Assembly (NCBI GenBank): GCA_039881145.1
Contig: JAYKKI010000039.1
Span: forward strand, 20,578,001 to 20,642,000
Direction of reading: 5' to 3'
Origin: Druceiella hillmani
Taxonomy: Eukaryota; Arthropoda; Insecta; Lepidoptera; Hepialidae
DNA length: 64,000 nucleotides
A program made the position numbers and the translations under genes. Shown in pieces: positions 21,204 through 34,800 of the stretch (position 1 is the stretch's first letter; each line of letters begins with the position of its first letter). Under the pieces are notes generated by a model. The model saw only the letters and a program-made list of their open reading frames with translations. It was not told the origin of the DNA and made no database searches.

Positions 21204-21230
21204 TTATTTTATCACCTCGTGGAATCTATA
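21204..21230 (-). promoter_or_regulatory. Conserved upstream element of subfamily A receptors (gene A1)
   Basis: On the minus strand the block reads ATAGATTCCACGAGGTGAT followed by AAA. It sits about 120-145 bp before the A1 start codon. The same block, nearly unchanged, lies at a similar distance before copy A2 (31766-31790), with a weaker version before relic A3 (51353-51379). Flanking similarity (AATCAAT-GTCA upstream, CACTTGTTT downstream) shows that the promoter region as a whole was duplicated. The core is the best conserved part. Whether it binds a factor is inference. Confidence 0.5.
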
Positions 21231-23199
21231 GTGCTTAATAGGCAACAAAACATGACATTGATTGTGTTTACCTGGGAAATTTATCAATCTTTCGATCTAG
21301 AACTTTTATATTTTACTCACAAAAATATTTGTAAATTCCTTTGAGCTCTTGACAGTGGGAAAATAATGGTAATTGCTTAATGTAAATATTTTAATACTAA
21401 ATGGTTTTTTATCTTGTGCCATACATCACATTATAAATTATTATTGTTTTTTGGTATAAATACGGACAAATTACAGACTTAAATTTTTTGCTTGTACACC
21501 ACAAAAAATAATAAAAAAACGAAGGAAATGATTACATAATTAAACCAACACAAAACAGCATCTCCCTAAACAAAATGCTCCACGCATTACCTTTTCAAAG
21601 GGAACATTCTCTTTATTGAAGCAAATTTTGATATGGCATTTGTACCACAATTTGCAGTTTTTCCAACAACATACAGGTACCTTGCAGCATTAGCGTGCCA
21701 GGCAGGGAAGTGCTCAAATCTTATCTTTCATTATGAGGGGAAATTATTTTCATTTTAATCACTGCATATGCAAAGGGTTTTCAAGTTTATTTTATGAACC
21801 CTCTATATAGTCAGTTGACCAATATTAAGCACGGAAGAATTTCACTTTTCCAATTTTTTTAAGAATTTCACAAATATCTATATTTTGTTTTCCTTATAAT
21901 TTTTTATTTTCCAGGAACTAATTTAACAAATCCATACTTGCCATATGCTGATTATAGTTATTCTCTATTTAGGGACAACCCACCTTTATAAACTTTATGT
22001 TTCTTCTCACTCTGACTCATTCACTACAACTTATATTAAGTTTATGTTATGCTTCTATTCCAAATATATTTCAAAACCGGACGTAAACACTCGACGGTAC
22101 CAAAGTGTAAGCAGTGTATAGCACCATTTATGGCATTTGTTTTGTGCTGCAGTACAATGTTGCAAGTCTTGGTAACAGACTTTTGTTCATCCATCGCTTT
22201 CAAACATACCTTGGAATTTTTTTTCTTAGTATTTCCTAACTTTATGTAAGGACCTGTGTCCTTGGATTCACAATTAACTATTCAATATCTCATCTGAACA
22301 AGACTTCCTTCAGCATGATCTGAAATAAGGTTTGACACATCCACAACATTCAAAGAAAGGGGTTTTCAGTATCTAAACACAAAATAAATTGACTTGCTGG
22401 CTGCTAGTATACACTTTCCAAAATAAAATCTTTTATTTTTCAAACTAGGAACTCTTCATGAATATCTTTTATTTCTCACCTATACATACAGCACCAAAAC
22501 AAAACAAATTTTGAACCAGTTTCTCTCACAAAGCATCAAGGTTGCTATCTAATGCGTTTCTGTTGTATTAATGTATTAATTTATTAGTTCCCTCTCCTAT
22601 GATTAAAATTAGATATCATTGCCTGTTTATGTTCCAGCACAGTAGGCTACCATATAAAGAGTGAAACATAATGCATTGAATGCAATGCAGGATTAAGTTC
22701 TGTTTAAACCCTCCCTTTAAAATTCTTGCAAAGGTAAAGTATACACCACAACATGTCGACAGCCGTATGTGTGGTACTACTTCTCAATTTGCCACATTGT
22801 GCAATTTTTTTTTGTTGCGCTTCCGGAATTTGTATTATTTTTTTATTTGAATAAATGTTAACTATCCACCATTACTACACGTTTTAAACTTCAGCTCGGC
22901 GCTTTACATTTTCATGATTGTTATTGATTTTTTGCTAAAACAAAATGTGTTTTTTTAAATCCCAAGTTTTTTTTATATAATGTAATAATAATGATATGGA
23001 AGGCTAAAGAGAAAAACTTACTTTAGCCTCTGAATTTTTAGTAAGGCAAATTGAACGAAATAGGGCTGTAATGTGTGATTTTTAAATTGTCTTTATCCAT
23101 TTGGGAGCTAGAAACGAAAATAAAGCTCTTAAGTGAAAAATAACTTTTGTTAATATTTTCAATACAAAAGAATTCCTCAATGAAATAAACTGTTTTGTA
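21231..23199. other. Intergenic DNA upstream of GR gene A1
   Basis: There is no supported gene. The part from about 21560 to 22780 is less AT-rich and has short open stretches on both strands (for example 22049-22249 plus, with frames on the minus strand around 22050-22300). It may be an old transposon, but I found no recognisable motif. Confidence 0.35.
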
Positions 23200-24444
23200 C
23201 ATATCAAATTAAGTTTGCGGAATGGAAAATTTAAGTCATTAGTAAAGGTGATTAACGGAATGATAGCTAGTTAAGTAACTCATTATTAGTATAAATACCA
23301 AGTTTTATCATAACCAGATCAATAGTCTTTGAACTATCAACGAACAAACAACTCAATCTGGAAGAAAGTCTGAACTATGGAAAAAATCGAGTACCATGCC
23401 GCCCAAGTTGGTAAGGATACCAAGCAAGGAAAGTCAGTTCAAACCATACTGAAAGAGATGGCATCCATTTACGGGGACTTGTGCCCGGGTAAAACCATGG
23501 TTTACAAATGGCATAGTCTCGTTAAACAGGGTAGAGACTCATTTGAAGGCAACCCACGTCTTGGTCGGCCGATCGAAATTACTACTCCGGAAATTATTGA
23601 AAAAGTTGAAAAATTAGTTTTGGAAGATGCCAGACTAAAAAAGAAATGATTGGAGTATCGGATACAACAATTTTAAAAATTCTCCATGATCGTCTTGGCA
23701 TGACAAAGGTCAGCGCAAAATGGGTGCCGAGAATACTCACACCGCCTCAAAAACAACACTGCATGGAGTGTTCTCGCGTGTTTTTTGACCTCTGTAATGA
23801 AGACAGGGATGGACTATTGAGTCGAATTGTTATTGGAGACAAAACTTGGGTTCATCATTATAAACCTGAGTCCAAACAAGACTCAATGCAGTGGCACGAA
23901 AAAGGCAGACCACCACACAAGAAGTTTAAGATTTCACAGTCGGCTGGAAAAATCATGACGAGAGTCTTTTAGGAAGGGATCCTGTTTTCATAACCAGAGA
24001 ATACTATGTGTCAATTCTAGAGAGGTTGAAAGAAGCAATCAAGAAAAAAGAAGTGGAAAATTGACCAAAGGCGTCCTACTTTTGCACGACAACGCGCCCG
24101 TTCACACGAGCTGCATTGCACTGGCAGCCCTGCATAAGGTGGGCTTCGATATTTTGGAACACCCACCCAACGGTCCTGACCTGGCTTCCAGTGATTATTA
24201 TTTTTCCCAAACCTTAAAAAAGAACTTCATGGAAAGAAGTTTTTAAGCGATCAAGAAGTGAAGGACGCAGTTTCAGCTTATTTTTCGGGCACAGACGAAA
24301 CATTTTTTTATGAAGGTATACATAAGCTAATTGAAAGATCTGAAAACGGGCAGCAGGTGAATATGTTGAAAAAGAAAAATAATTTTGTATTGTTATTCTC
24401 ACTCCTTATCCTACAATCATTGAACTTAAAAACGTCCCCTCTTG
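23200..24444 (+). mobile_element. Mariner-family DNA transposon, copy 2 (defective)
   Basis: Same family as the element at 7852-9127, in the opposite orientation. The right end still reads TTGAACTTAAAAACGTCCCC with the terminal CTCTTG. The left terminal repeat keeps its inner part (TTAAGTTTGCGGAATGGA) but its outer bases have drifted. A TA sits before the left end (23198-23199). The expected right TA is changed to CA, so the target duplication is eroded. A fragment of a LINE tail lies directly downstream (24466 on). Confidence 0.85.
23377..24382 (+). pseudogene. Mariner transposase pseudogene (copy 2)
   Basis: Mariner transposase in at least three broken frames. The N-terminal part (23377-23649) starts MEKIEYHAAQVGKDTKQGK and carries the HTH region up to VEKLVLEDARLKKK. 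A frameshift leads into GVSDTTILKILHDRLGMTK (from 23646), which runs to KIMTRVF then stops at 23972. After a broken stretch the frame resumes at about 24061 with the second catalytic region. DD34D residues remain visible: GDKTWVHH (first Asp), LLHDNAPVH (second Asp) and GPDLASSDYY (third Asp). It ends EYVEKEK like copy 1. This copy keeps more of the transposase than copy 1, but frameshifts make it inactive. Confidence 0.88.
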
Positions 24445-24465
24445 CATGTGACTTGACATTGGTAG

Positions 24466-24745
24466 ACTGACTATTATAAAACTAGTCACGAACTATGAAG
24501 AAAAGTTCCATCGAAAAGATAACATTGAGGCGCTCCAGCTTCTGGACTCCAAAAATCAAACAAGATGACTCAAGAGTTCCAGTCCCTTATGTTAGTGCAG
24601 TGAAGTAATAATCCACAAAAACAGAGTGAGTAATCAAATAATAAGTGATAAAGCTAATAGAAAACTCTGGACTATTACTAATAATTTAGGCTAAGATACC
24701 CATATTAAATTAGGTTAGAAACAAATTATTCCTTGTTCAAATTTA
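24466..24745 (+). mobile_element. LINE 3' fragment, copy A (Jockey-like ORF2 end plus 3' UTR)
   Basis: The sequence reads like the last residues of a Jockey-type ORF2 (a YEEKFHRKDNIEALQLLDSK stretch, family pattern YxERLxxHxNxxAxxLLD), followed by a 3' UTR with GGTTAGAAACAAATTA. It aligns with 59630-59990 both in the coding tail and in the UTR, so the two are copies of one family. It abuts the right end of mariner copy 2. Only the tail survives. Confidence 0.65.
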
Positions 24746-25259
24746 TAAAAAGATTTTAATAATAAATTTATTGTTGGTAGTCACGAGACTAGTGAAAATT
24801 CTGGTCATATCTATATTTTTAGTAAAAAAAAGTTCTCCTTTTATTTAGTATCAAATATTATTTTAAATATTCACTTTTTTTGTAGTAAAATAATTGTAGT
24901 GTTTGTAGTAAAATTGGTGGCTATTTTAGCCTGTCTTCACATTAGCATAATTTGTGTTTTCAGGTAAAGTTAACACCAAAAAGACCAGTGTCATCTTATT
25001 TACAAAGAAATAATTCAACTGAGCCATAGATGTCGCAGCCACCATTGTCGCCAAGAAAAAAGAAACTTATCTTTTAATGAAATAAGTCATAAGAAAAATG
25101 AAATAATAAGCAGCAGTACATCAGGATGAAGGGAGAAAATTATAACACTACAGTTGGTGCTTAAAGAATTTATAAAATGCCAAAGTTTTCAGGGTCACTT
25201 AAATGACCACACTACATCATGCAGTAATGAAACAATGCAATATTTAGTAGATAGGTTAA

Positions 25260-26560
25260 ATATAAAAAAAAATTAAAATAGCCCATTCCAGTGAATACAA
25301 AGAAGAGCTTAAAAAATTTGCACTAACTCAGAAAGCGAGGTGACTAATTATATCTGTGAAAAGTTCGATTGTTGTTTACTCATATCGTCAATATAAACAT
25401 ACTTAGGAAATTATACCAAAGAGTCAATTGCGAACCAGGTTTCACAGTTGAATCATTCAACACAATAAAGGAAATTGCTATAAAAAGAATAATTTTTTGC
25501 ATTAATTTTGATGAAATAACCGTTAGGGAATGCACTGAATCTATGGGCAATACACATTTTACCATATTATTGTAGGCAATGATTTGGACAGAGACGATTT
25601 AGCAATTACAAAACAAGTTCTAGTTTGTTTCATTTCCAGGAAGGAGTTTCACAGCTTCCCAAAGGGCAAATTTATTAAAAATTTGCTTTGATTTACTTAT
25701 TGTGAGTGCACGTCTAGTGATTTCAATTATATTAGAGAGAATCTCTTCAAATCTTAAACATATCTAAAAATTAAATAGCAAACCAAATAATCCATACCTC
25801 GCAGACAAAGCCAAAAAATATTATATTTTACTCGATCTATGTCACTTATTAAAACTCGTGAGAAATATGTTTGATGTCAAAAAAATTTTAATAGTTGAAA
25901 ATGGTAGAAAAATATATCTTTATCACTCGATTATACAATACACAAATGAAGGAAGACCTAAAATGTAGGGACAAAATTAAATTTAGGCATATTAATCATT
26001 CCAAACAATTAGTTCCTAGGTCTGTTGCTACAGTCATTCAGTACTGCCGTGATTTTCTGAACTTATCACAATTTGGAAATTCAGATGCCACTATGCGATT
26101 AGTTCCCTCGTTAATAACACATTTGCTATTTTAATTTCAGGAAATGTCTTTCCGCTGATTTTAAAAAAATTTTGGGCCCTACTAAAAACAAGTAGTTTTT
26201 GACAAAAAACCTTTCAAGCATACAAATATTGTAGAAATTTAAAATTTGCAAATGGTGCTGTTATCATAAACTCTATGTTTGGGTTGGGCTGAGTTCTTAA
26301 TAAACATATCAAGTCTAAAATGTTATACATTCAAAACGTACACTTGCAATTTTTACATATTTATAAATTGTCATAAGACTATTTAGAAATATTTTTTAGT
26401 GCTGTATGTTCTAAGGGTTGTTTTAATAATAACCCAATTATCAGATAATTTATATATGCATACAAAAGGTTACTTTGTCATACAGACTTAAAATTGAGTG
26501 AAATTGGAAACTGCTTGGAAATTGAAAAAATTACTTTTCTTTCTTTTATAATTTCTACTG
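25260..26560 (+). pseudogene. P-element/THAP9-like transposase relic
   Basis: Scattered frames on the plus strand match landmarks of P-element-type transposases in the right order. First is SSEYKEELKKFALTQ (near 25285), then VNCEPGFTVESFNTIKEI with FCINFDEITVRE (25415-25535; family pattern GxPGFTxEAFxxL and the MDEMxIR box). QMKEDLKCRDKIKFRHI follows (25943-25994), with a VATVIQYC segment, then near 26350-26510 a C-terminal block with LEIFFSAV, a FNNNP motif and YAYKRLLCHTDLK. Many stops and frameshifts separate these pieces. A THAP zinc finger was not found; the N-terminal part (before 25260) is unreadable. About 430 codons of an expected 750 or more are represented. Function would have been transposition in the nucleus; it is clearly dead. 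Confidence 0.7.
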
Positions 26561-28952
26561 TAAAACATATGAATAGTGCAATATTATATGATATAATTTC
26601 AAAGAATATTGATAAGAAATATTGAAAACAAATATGATAATCTAGGTGTTGAATTCCAGACTTCAATTACATATGGTGAAGACATGTTCTCGGTAATATT
26701 GGACAGACTACGTAATTTGTGGTTAAAATATGAAAAATATATACATAGTGAAGTTTTCATTGATGCAATTACAAATTAGTGAATCATTTTTAAGTCGTAA
26801 AGAGTTTACCAAACACGGTAAGGCTTTTGGACTTATCTATCAAAAGATATATTTCGCATATGCTTAAAATATAAACAAAATATTCAATGGGACATTTAAA
26901 AAACTGTTTTACTTTGGTAAGACAACTTTTAATAAAAGAGTTTTGTAAATTATACAATTTATTTAATATGTCTATATACATATATCTCTTAATAAAATAT
27001 GTAATTGAAAATTATTTGACAACAAGGTGTAAAACAACTTTAAAAATGGTGTTAAAGGAAATTTTAAAAAACCATTTTAATGAAATTAAAATGGTTATTT
27101 TATATAAAAACATGATTTTTATAATAACTAACAAAAAGATTATTTAATTTAGCCAAGTCCTGGAACCAAGCCATGAACAAACGCAAATAGGATGAGAAAA
27201 TTTACAGGATGGGAAAATTTAAAACAAAAATTTATAGAAAATGCCATAACAAAAAAAATTAACGAAGAAAAGTTTGACTTTTCAAGTGTCATAAATATGT
27301 GAAAAACGGTATTATATTTCTTTCTAGTAATCTTGCTTATTTATAGTTAATGAAAAACATTGATTTCATTTTTTAAAAAGTTTTTAAAGTATGTAAGTTT
27401 AAATATTATGTTAATATGTTATACATATTACCTACATTTGTAGGTAATTATCATTAGAAAAATGCTCTCTTTTCCACACAGATTATGTGAAATACCAATT
27501 ACATTATGTATAAAATAAATGAAACACTTTTTTCCATGTACCTGTCATTTTGATGGATGGTTAGCTTTAAATGGGCTAAATGTCCTTTAAAAGGTTAAAT
27601 TAAGGTTAAATACATTTGAAAGTATTGACAGTTTGTTGAAACTGTTTGATTATATTAGGTAAGAGTTGAACCAGAAATAAACAAGTCTAGGTAGCGACCG
27701 ATAAATTTATGTGAAATGGATGATTGTTAAATTCGTGAAAACAATGAGACCTTAGGAAACAGTATACAAACAAATGTATTGTATATGCAAACTTGTATTA
27801 ATATACAAAGGACAAAATGTTTCTATAAAGATTTGTTATTAGATTGTTACATTTTTAGTTTAAACCTCTTCAATTTTCAAACTATTTATGAAGTTTCTAC
27901 AGTATTTATTTTGCTAACTATTCTAGTCATCGTTGTAATAAAATAATTTTTGACTCTAGCGTAATAAAATTCATATTAAATATTTATATTTAAAATATCA
28001 AACACTTTATTTGTGTGAGTATACATTTATCACAGATTACTCTGTATGTTTTCATCGTACTTCACAGTTAAATTTCATCTCAGCTGATACTGACCTCAAC
28101 TTTTTTATTGTTGCTTACTGATTATTATGATAAATATGATTAAGAGTGAATACGTTATTCAGAAGTCACTCAAATTATACGTGCCGATTTAATTAATTTA
28201 TTTGAAAGGTGTATAAAAGTGACAATTTAACTTGCAGAAAATGATACAAGTTTCTAATATGCAAGAAGCAATGTTTACCTGGAAAATCTATAACTTGAAA
28301 ATCCTGTTAATATATATTTCGTAAATGAGTTAAATGTTACTCAATAACCTTACTATTGATTGGGTATTAGTACCTGACAACAGGCTTCTAGCCGCAAAGA
28401 TAAATTGATTACTATTAAAATGTAAACACAATAAGTAAAGCTCTTTTGGCTGCCATTAAGCAAAATCTACAAACATTAAGCAATTTCAATACATTTACCA
28501 CAAATATCGAAGGAATTGATAAATTATCATTATGACAAGTAGGTCATGTTGTTACAAAAATTTAATTATGTTTTATCACACCATGATATTGATTTTTCCC
28601 CAATGCGCTATCTACGCATTATGGTAAAATATATTCTTTCATAAATATTGTTGTACGAACATCTCCATTAACAAGAGTTTCAGTTTAAACATTTAAAGAA
28701 TAACTATTCCTTTTATATTTATACTAACGCTCGTTACTTGCTTGAAAATATTATATGATAAAACACAAAAATCCCAAGATTGTCCCTAAGAAGAATGCTC
28801 AGTATATAGATAGATAATAAATTTTCAAGCATTTTACTATAATTATTGAATGCGTTGCCTTAATAGCAATATCTCTCAAGGCCGAAGTAACCATGTTGGA
28901 AAAAATTCAATCTCGTAATATCTTAGAGCCAAAGCAAATTTTAATAGCAGTG
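26561..28952. other. AT-rich intergenic DNA
   Basis: The first part may still be eroded P-element-like sequence. I see no further conserved motif, gene or array. Confidence 0.4.
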
Positions 28953-29374
28953 TAAACTATTTATCATAAAGATAATTTGTATATTTCCTCAACATTCGGG
29001 GATAATTAATCGAAATGACCTTGCACACAAAATACACAAAATGGTTTTATTTACCGTGTTCACTTTGTAATAATAATCAATTTATATCTACGTCTAGAAG
29101 TCTGTTGTCAGGTGCTGATACCCATTAAGTGGCGTGCTGGTTTGATAACATTTAACTCGTTTATAGAAAATATGTAATTAGGTGGGAGGAAGGGAGGGAG
29201 ATTAGCGTTAGGTTTATTGCTTTATGTATATTACAAAATAGTACGGTTTTATTTATGTTTATTGTGTTTGATTATCTAGATTTTACATTATGTTGGGACT
29301 TTTACATATGTTTAAAATTCTTTCACTAAACCGGCATGTGCAACATAAGTCACTTCTAAATAACATATTGCCTG
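28953..29374. repeat. Duplicated intergenic block, copy 1
   Basis: It aligns in the same orientation with 56571-56970. Shared stretches include ATTTATCATAA then GTAATTT-like sequence, AATAATCAATTTAT, TTTGATTAT(C/T)TAGATTTTACAT and CACTT(C/T)TAAATAA. Spacing is conserved with modest indels. It has no coding potential. It is either an old dispersed repeat or a non-coding piece copied together with receptor genes. Confidence 0.6.
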
Positions 29375-30645
29375 TTAACTTTATTTCCTTTGGTAATCAA
29401 CAGCCATAAATAAACAAAGCCTGTTCACCATAACATTCCGGTTTGTGTCACTGATACTGAACATTAATCCTATCATGAAACACTTGCCCATAAGTAATCC
29501 TCCAGCACCCGTCCCTCAACCAAGGTAAGGTTTGGCACATCATATCAAATTTAATCCCATATTTTACGGGCTTACTTGGAATGCATATATAAAATTTGCA
29601 TGTGCCCCGAAAACATTTCTTGTAATATTTATTTATTGTAAAATTGTGCATCTATAGTAGTATTTGTCCCGGAGTAGTTATTGCAAAATTTAGCTATTAA
29701 CGGAACCCAAATTATTTGGACTGGTGCATAAAGATCATTTTCTAATTGTTGTATCCACAGATTTTTATTGTCAAATTGCAAATGTCTAAATAGAAAATTA
29801 AATCTTTATCAACTCATGTCAGCAGCGTAACAAGTTCTACATAAATTCCATTTGAATGTCTCAACCAATAAGCATCAAGTAGCGATAGAGAGTTGCTGAT
29901 AGCCCATAAATACCTATTTTTACCTTTCATGTTGGCTTGTGGCGACTTAATAATCAATAAAGATGCTGGTGGTTCCAGTGAAGTACGGGAACTTCTTAAA
30001 AAATTCTTGGAGGGAAAGTATACATTTTTGGGTAGTTTTACAGGAAAGTGTACATTTCGGTGGGTTTTGACAGATCTTCATAAATGAGAATTAAAGCCTC
30101 AATAATTAGTTTAGGTATTGATGGTTTGTCTACAAATGACATAAATCGCTGATGTGTCAGCAATGTAATGTCAGTAATGTAGCAATATACGTTACCTAAA
30201 TATTATCTGCATTATGATGTATAAAATAGCCATAGTAATTTATAAATTAATTAACTTATCAGATAACCCATCTATCGCATCCCTGTGCAAGGTGATGTAA
30301 GTCAGTCGTGCAGTTAGTTGTTACACCACACTGAAATATCTACTCAATGTTTATTGACCAATTTCTGCACGTTCAGCCATTTTTGTAACCGATAATGTTT
30401 ACTTGTGTATTTTTAAATGATAAAAATACACTTGTGATTGGATATTATCTAAAAAAATATGTATTGAAACGTCATAGATACTTGTAAAGTACTGAAATAA
30501 TTGAAGTACTGGTGACTGCATAGAAAGTGCAACGGTTCATACAGGAGAGCGGGAGAGTAGAAGAAGCATGCAAACCAATTGTTCACAACTCACGTGAACT
30601 AACACCGGTGCATTGATTTGTTTATACACACAAATAAGTGTATTT

Positions 30646-30696
<51 letters not shown>

Positions 30697-30710
30697 TAAA
30701 TATATATATA

Positions 30711-30744
<34 letters not shown>

Positions 30745-31765
30745 CTTGTGACTACCTCTCTTTTAGAACATTTTAATATTAATTTCATTATATTTTAGGC
30801 ATTTTAACCAGGTCACGGAGTATTCACGACTTTACTCGATTAGTAGCTTCCATTTCACCCTTGGAAGGCTTGATGGTTTGTTTCCTGATATTTATGACCA
30901 CATCAAGTGGGATAATCCACCAAATTTGTTCAGAATTAAAAATTTTTATGATGAAGGAATACAAATGCTGTAAAAGAATGTGTTTATTATTCATAAAGGT
31001 GATTCTGTGCATCAGACAGAATATATTTGAAGACTATTTATGTGAAAAAAATTAACATTTTTCATTGCATTTTCCCTTACATACTGTACATATATATATA
31101 CATGTGCAAGAAAGAATTTATATCATTCATTATTTAAACACGCTTCAAACATTCAAATATAGTACATCGAAATGAGTGTATTTAAAATGTGTTTCTGTAA
31201 AAAAATATCTTTGTTGAAATCAGAAATTTATGTTATTTTTTTTCCTGTCAAAAAATTGACAGGGATTTTTTAAAAAATGGGTGAGAACTTTTACATAATT
31301 CCTTAATATTTTCTATTCAGTTAGATGCACGGAATTGCCCATATGAGTGACGGATATATTCTTTGTTACACCTATATACAAATATTTTATGAGAAAATAT
31401 TGTATATTTAACAATCTTTTTTTTTCTAGCTGGCTTCCAGATACATCGAGATAATCTTAGGATTAGAATTTGAACTGTAATTGGAACAATCAAGTGTGCC
31501 TCATCATATTTACACACATTGCAACCCTACTTCGGTTCAATCTATTTACCTAGAACAATTACAAAGAAATATTTTTTCATTTAGTCTTTCTATGATCATG
31601 TTATGAAATTGATTTTAAAATCTTTGTATTAAGCAAATCTCAAAATTCAATGCATCAAATAGATGTTCAAATCATTGTTGCATAAGGAAGAATGATTAAT
31701 GGGGAGGATGTAGACAGAACTAAATAAATATCAAACATCAAAAAAATCAATATGTCAAACAATCA
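29375..31765. other. Intergenic DNA between cluster segments
   Basis: Contains the (TA)n array at 30648-30742. Short ORFs at 29448-29651, 29893-30087 and 31317-31517 have no recognisable motif or paralogue in the window. Confidence 0.35.
30648..30742. repeat. (TA)n microsatellite
   Basis: Near-pure TA dinucleotides interrupted by a short CATATATAAA segment. It lies about 1.1 kb upstream of GR pseudogene A2. Confidence 0.95.
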
Positions 31766-31790
31766 ATAGATTCCACAAGGTGATAAACTA
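31766..31790 (+). promoter_or_regulatory. Conserved upstream element of subfamily A receptors (copy A2)
   Basis: Reads ATAGATTCCACAAGGTGAT then AAAC, 108-132 bp before the start codon of A2. It matches the block before gene A1 at almost every base. Upstream AATCAATATGTCA and downstream CACTTGTTTCC are also shared with A1. The retained core supports common transcriptional control of the subfamily, which is inference. Confidence 0.5.
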
Positions 31791-31897
31791 ATGGATGTTT
31801 CGTCCAAAGACATTTAATCAGTGAAATAAGCATCACTTGTTTCCAAAACACTCGCACTACAAATCAGTTGGAACACAGACATTAAAAAAGAAACAAT

Positions 31898-34800
31898 ATG
31901 AGCATCCATTCATTTGAAGATACCCTTTGGCCAATTTTAGTGTATCAGAAATCATTTGGCATTTTAGGAAAACTGCTAACCGAATTCCCACTAGATTTAA
32001 ATTGTGGTGTGGAAAGTTGTACAGCTTGTTAATTATGGCAATGTTAATGGTGATATATGTATCATTTTTGGTTTTGTATAATTACGTCATCTGGTTGGTA
32101 TTTGGTACACTCCAGATGATTCATTTTCTATATATATTGTTGATTGAAATAATTTTTGATAAAAATGACTTTGAAAAATTAATTTTGAGAATTGAAGAAA
32201 TTGATTGTCTATTCCAATTAGAACATAGACGAAATTTTTTGAGACACGATAAATGGCGGAACCTCGTAGTTATTGGCCTTCTCATACTCTATCACATCCT
32301 TGAAATCACTTTCCATGCATATTGGGCAACAAAAGTTGGTCTAAACATTTCATTGTATGCTCCTTTTACTACTATTACTATCATTACTTTTAATTTAGAA
32401 ATAATATTGTTTTGTTTAATATTATATAGTATAACGAAACGTGTGGAAATCTTAAATTTCAACTTAAAATTTAATAATATACAAAACATGGTGACACCTG
32501 TATATGCTATATTTGCTAGTTCTCAATATAATCCCAATTCCAACAATCATTTTACAATTTTATTGCCTCTAAATGAAAATTCTATTCACCATTTATCACA
32601 ATTCTATGTTCGTTTACTAGATCTGAGTTACTTTTTGAACAATGTGTTACATTTCAGGTTTGTATTGAATATTTTAATTAAAGTTTTCTGATAATGTTTC
32701 AATTTTAACTAAACTCTTTTAAAAATGTTTATACAAGTATGATTATAAACTGACCTTTGACTTTACTTTTTAGTTCCTCATGTCACTCATTTTGATATTT
32801 TCTGGCATACTCATTAACACATATGATTTTCTTGAAGATATAAAATATAACGTGAGTATTATTAATGCAGACATTAACTAACTTAACATGTAACTACAAG
32901 TGTCATAAACTTTAAAGTTGTAAACAGAAAAGCACAAAAAAATACTAACAAATGTTTCATACAATGAAGGATATGATTACAATGAAAATTTACAACACAA
33001 TCAATGAAGCATTTAAATATAGTTTTGTAGGTTTCTTTGATTAAAACATATAATTATTAATTTAAACAAATTTAGAGTTTTTTTATCAATGAAAAAATCC
33101 AGGATAAACGGCATTATTGTGAAAAGACCTATAATCAGCAGTGGATATATTCAGGCTGTTTTTTTTTCATTTTAAGTAACAAAATTATTATTAGATTAAT
33201 TCTCGATCAATGGGTCGATAATGCATCTAATGTATTTACTTTGCCTTATGTAGTCTCTGATATAATTGTAATTTTAATACCCTTAATATGATTTGTTGGC
33301 TCTGTGTCCCAGTACCATTACAAAACATGCATGTCACCTATCTTTATACAATATTTTTCAAAGTAAAAATTAATTACAACAATACATTCGTGTAACGTGT
33401 AAGTACTTCCATAATAGCTAAATTAGAGTAACCAGTTTTAGGTGGATTGTGATTTTTCTGCAACTAGCTCAGTATTTTCACTAACTGCAGCATGGATGTT
33501 GATAACATTATAGAGTTATGTAGCTCATGGCCATCCCCAGAGACATTAGACTCAATCAGTGACGTTATAAAAAAATATTCAGTCATTTTCAAATGTGTGG
33601 TGAAGCGACAGAATGTAATTTACGTAATGTGTTTGCTTCGAATATTGTTATTAAAAATTGTATTGTTCCTTCATTCATTCATAAAGATAATATTTCAGAA
33701 ATTGGATGTGTCTCTTTGCATTAGTTACATATTATGGCCAATACAAAACATTGCATTGTTGATGGTCATGTGTCTTCTTTGTGAGAAAATGTACTTGCAG
33801 GTAGAGACTACAAAATCTCGTTTGACAGCATTGCAGGTCAATGAAGAATTACATAAGTAAACAACTTTTCTTTTTTCACGTTTACAAATAACTTGTAAAT
33901 TATATTTGGTAATAACTTGCAAATTACATAATTTCATCTCCTATATTGAGTTACTTTATTCAATCAACAGTACAATCTGAACTCAGTATCTCCTCGCACA
34001 CGTGGATCCTATTCTGAAGTCGACGGGTCCTTAGCTGATGCGGTTGCCAAATAGAATATTTTCACTTCTTCTCTAAACATGAATTTGTTTTTCTATTGCA
34101 ATATAGAGCATGGTTGTAGCTCTACTAGGTAGCGTAGACTTAACCTGGAAAATCTTCCCTTTTATTTTTTCTTAATTTAATGTATGAGTTCGGCCTGTGT
34201 CTGCGGATTATTGAGAAGGTCAAAACCAATATTTGGCTGCATCGTAGAAGAGTACACCTCCACCCATCGTTGGGAATGGAAGTGTAGCCTTAAAGTCCTC
34301 TTTGTAAAATTTCAATATTTTGCTTGTTCTTTGCTCACTGCCACTATCTGTTTTGTTATTGATAGCAAGTGTTTATTCTCCCAGTGCTTTCTTAGCAGTT
34401 ATTCTGTTTTTATTGCATATTTCTAAGAAATATGAAAATATTAGTTGTTAATGTATCATTGTCTATTCATTATTTATCATTAATTAAAAACATAATTATT
34501 AGACCCATAAGATACGGAAATAAAAACACTTTTTTTTATTTTAAAGAGAATATATGCTGAAAACATTAATTAATGCTGAATTACTTACATTTTTTTTAAT
34601 TATAAATTCAGTTGAGCTGACGAAACTATCAGGTTACAAGATGGTCAAGATAAACATTTTACATATGCGTGGATATGTGTTTAAATTGTTGTAAATTTAA
34701 AAATGAAACATGATGATGTTAAAGTCAATTTTTAATTTATATAATCAACGCAATTGTTTACAATTATATATTAAATGTGTAATATTTATAAAAATGCGGT

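Noticed and set aside
22049..22249. 66-codon ORF with several cysteines, considered as a possible piggyBac-type zinc region.
   Set aside because: The cysteine spacing does not fit, and no other part of such a transposase is readable nearby.
26887..27147. 86-codon ORF downstream of the P-element relic, considered as more transposase.
   Set aside because: It is rich in K, I and L from AT-rich DNA and has none of the family landmarks.
31927..32691. A 254-codon open frame that could be taken as the complete A2 receptor exon with its own start.
   Set aside because: It begins at a TTG inside the real exon and runs past the donor. Alignment with A1 shows the true start at 31898 and a 1-nt deletion joining the two frames.
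33853..33858. A minor-class (AT-AC) intron explaining the AT donor of A2.
   Set aside because: The sequence ATAAGT lacks the ATATCC U12 donor consensus, and the paralogous sites in A1, B1 and B2 are ordinary GT donors.
33492..33860. 122-codon ORF starting MDVDNIIELC.
   Set aside because: Its second half is GR A2 exon 3 read through the acceptor. The first half is intron 2 sequence that happens to be open.
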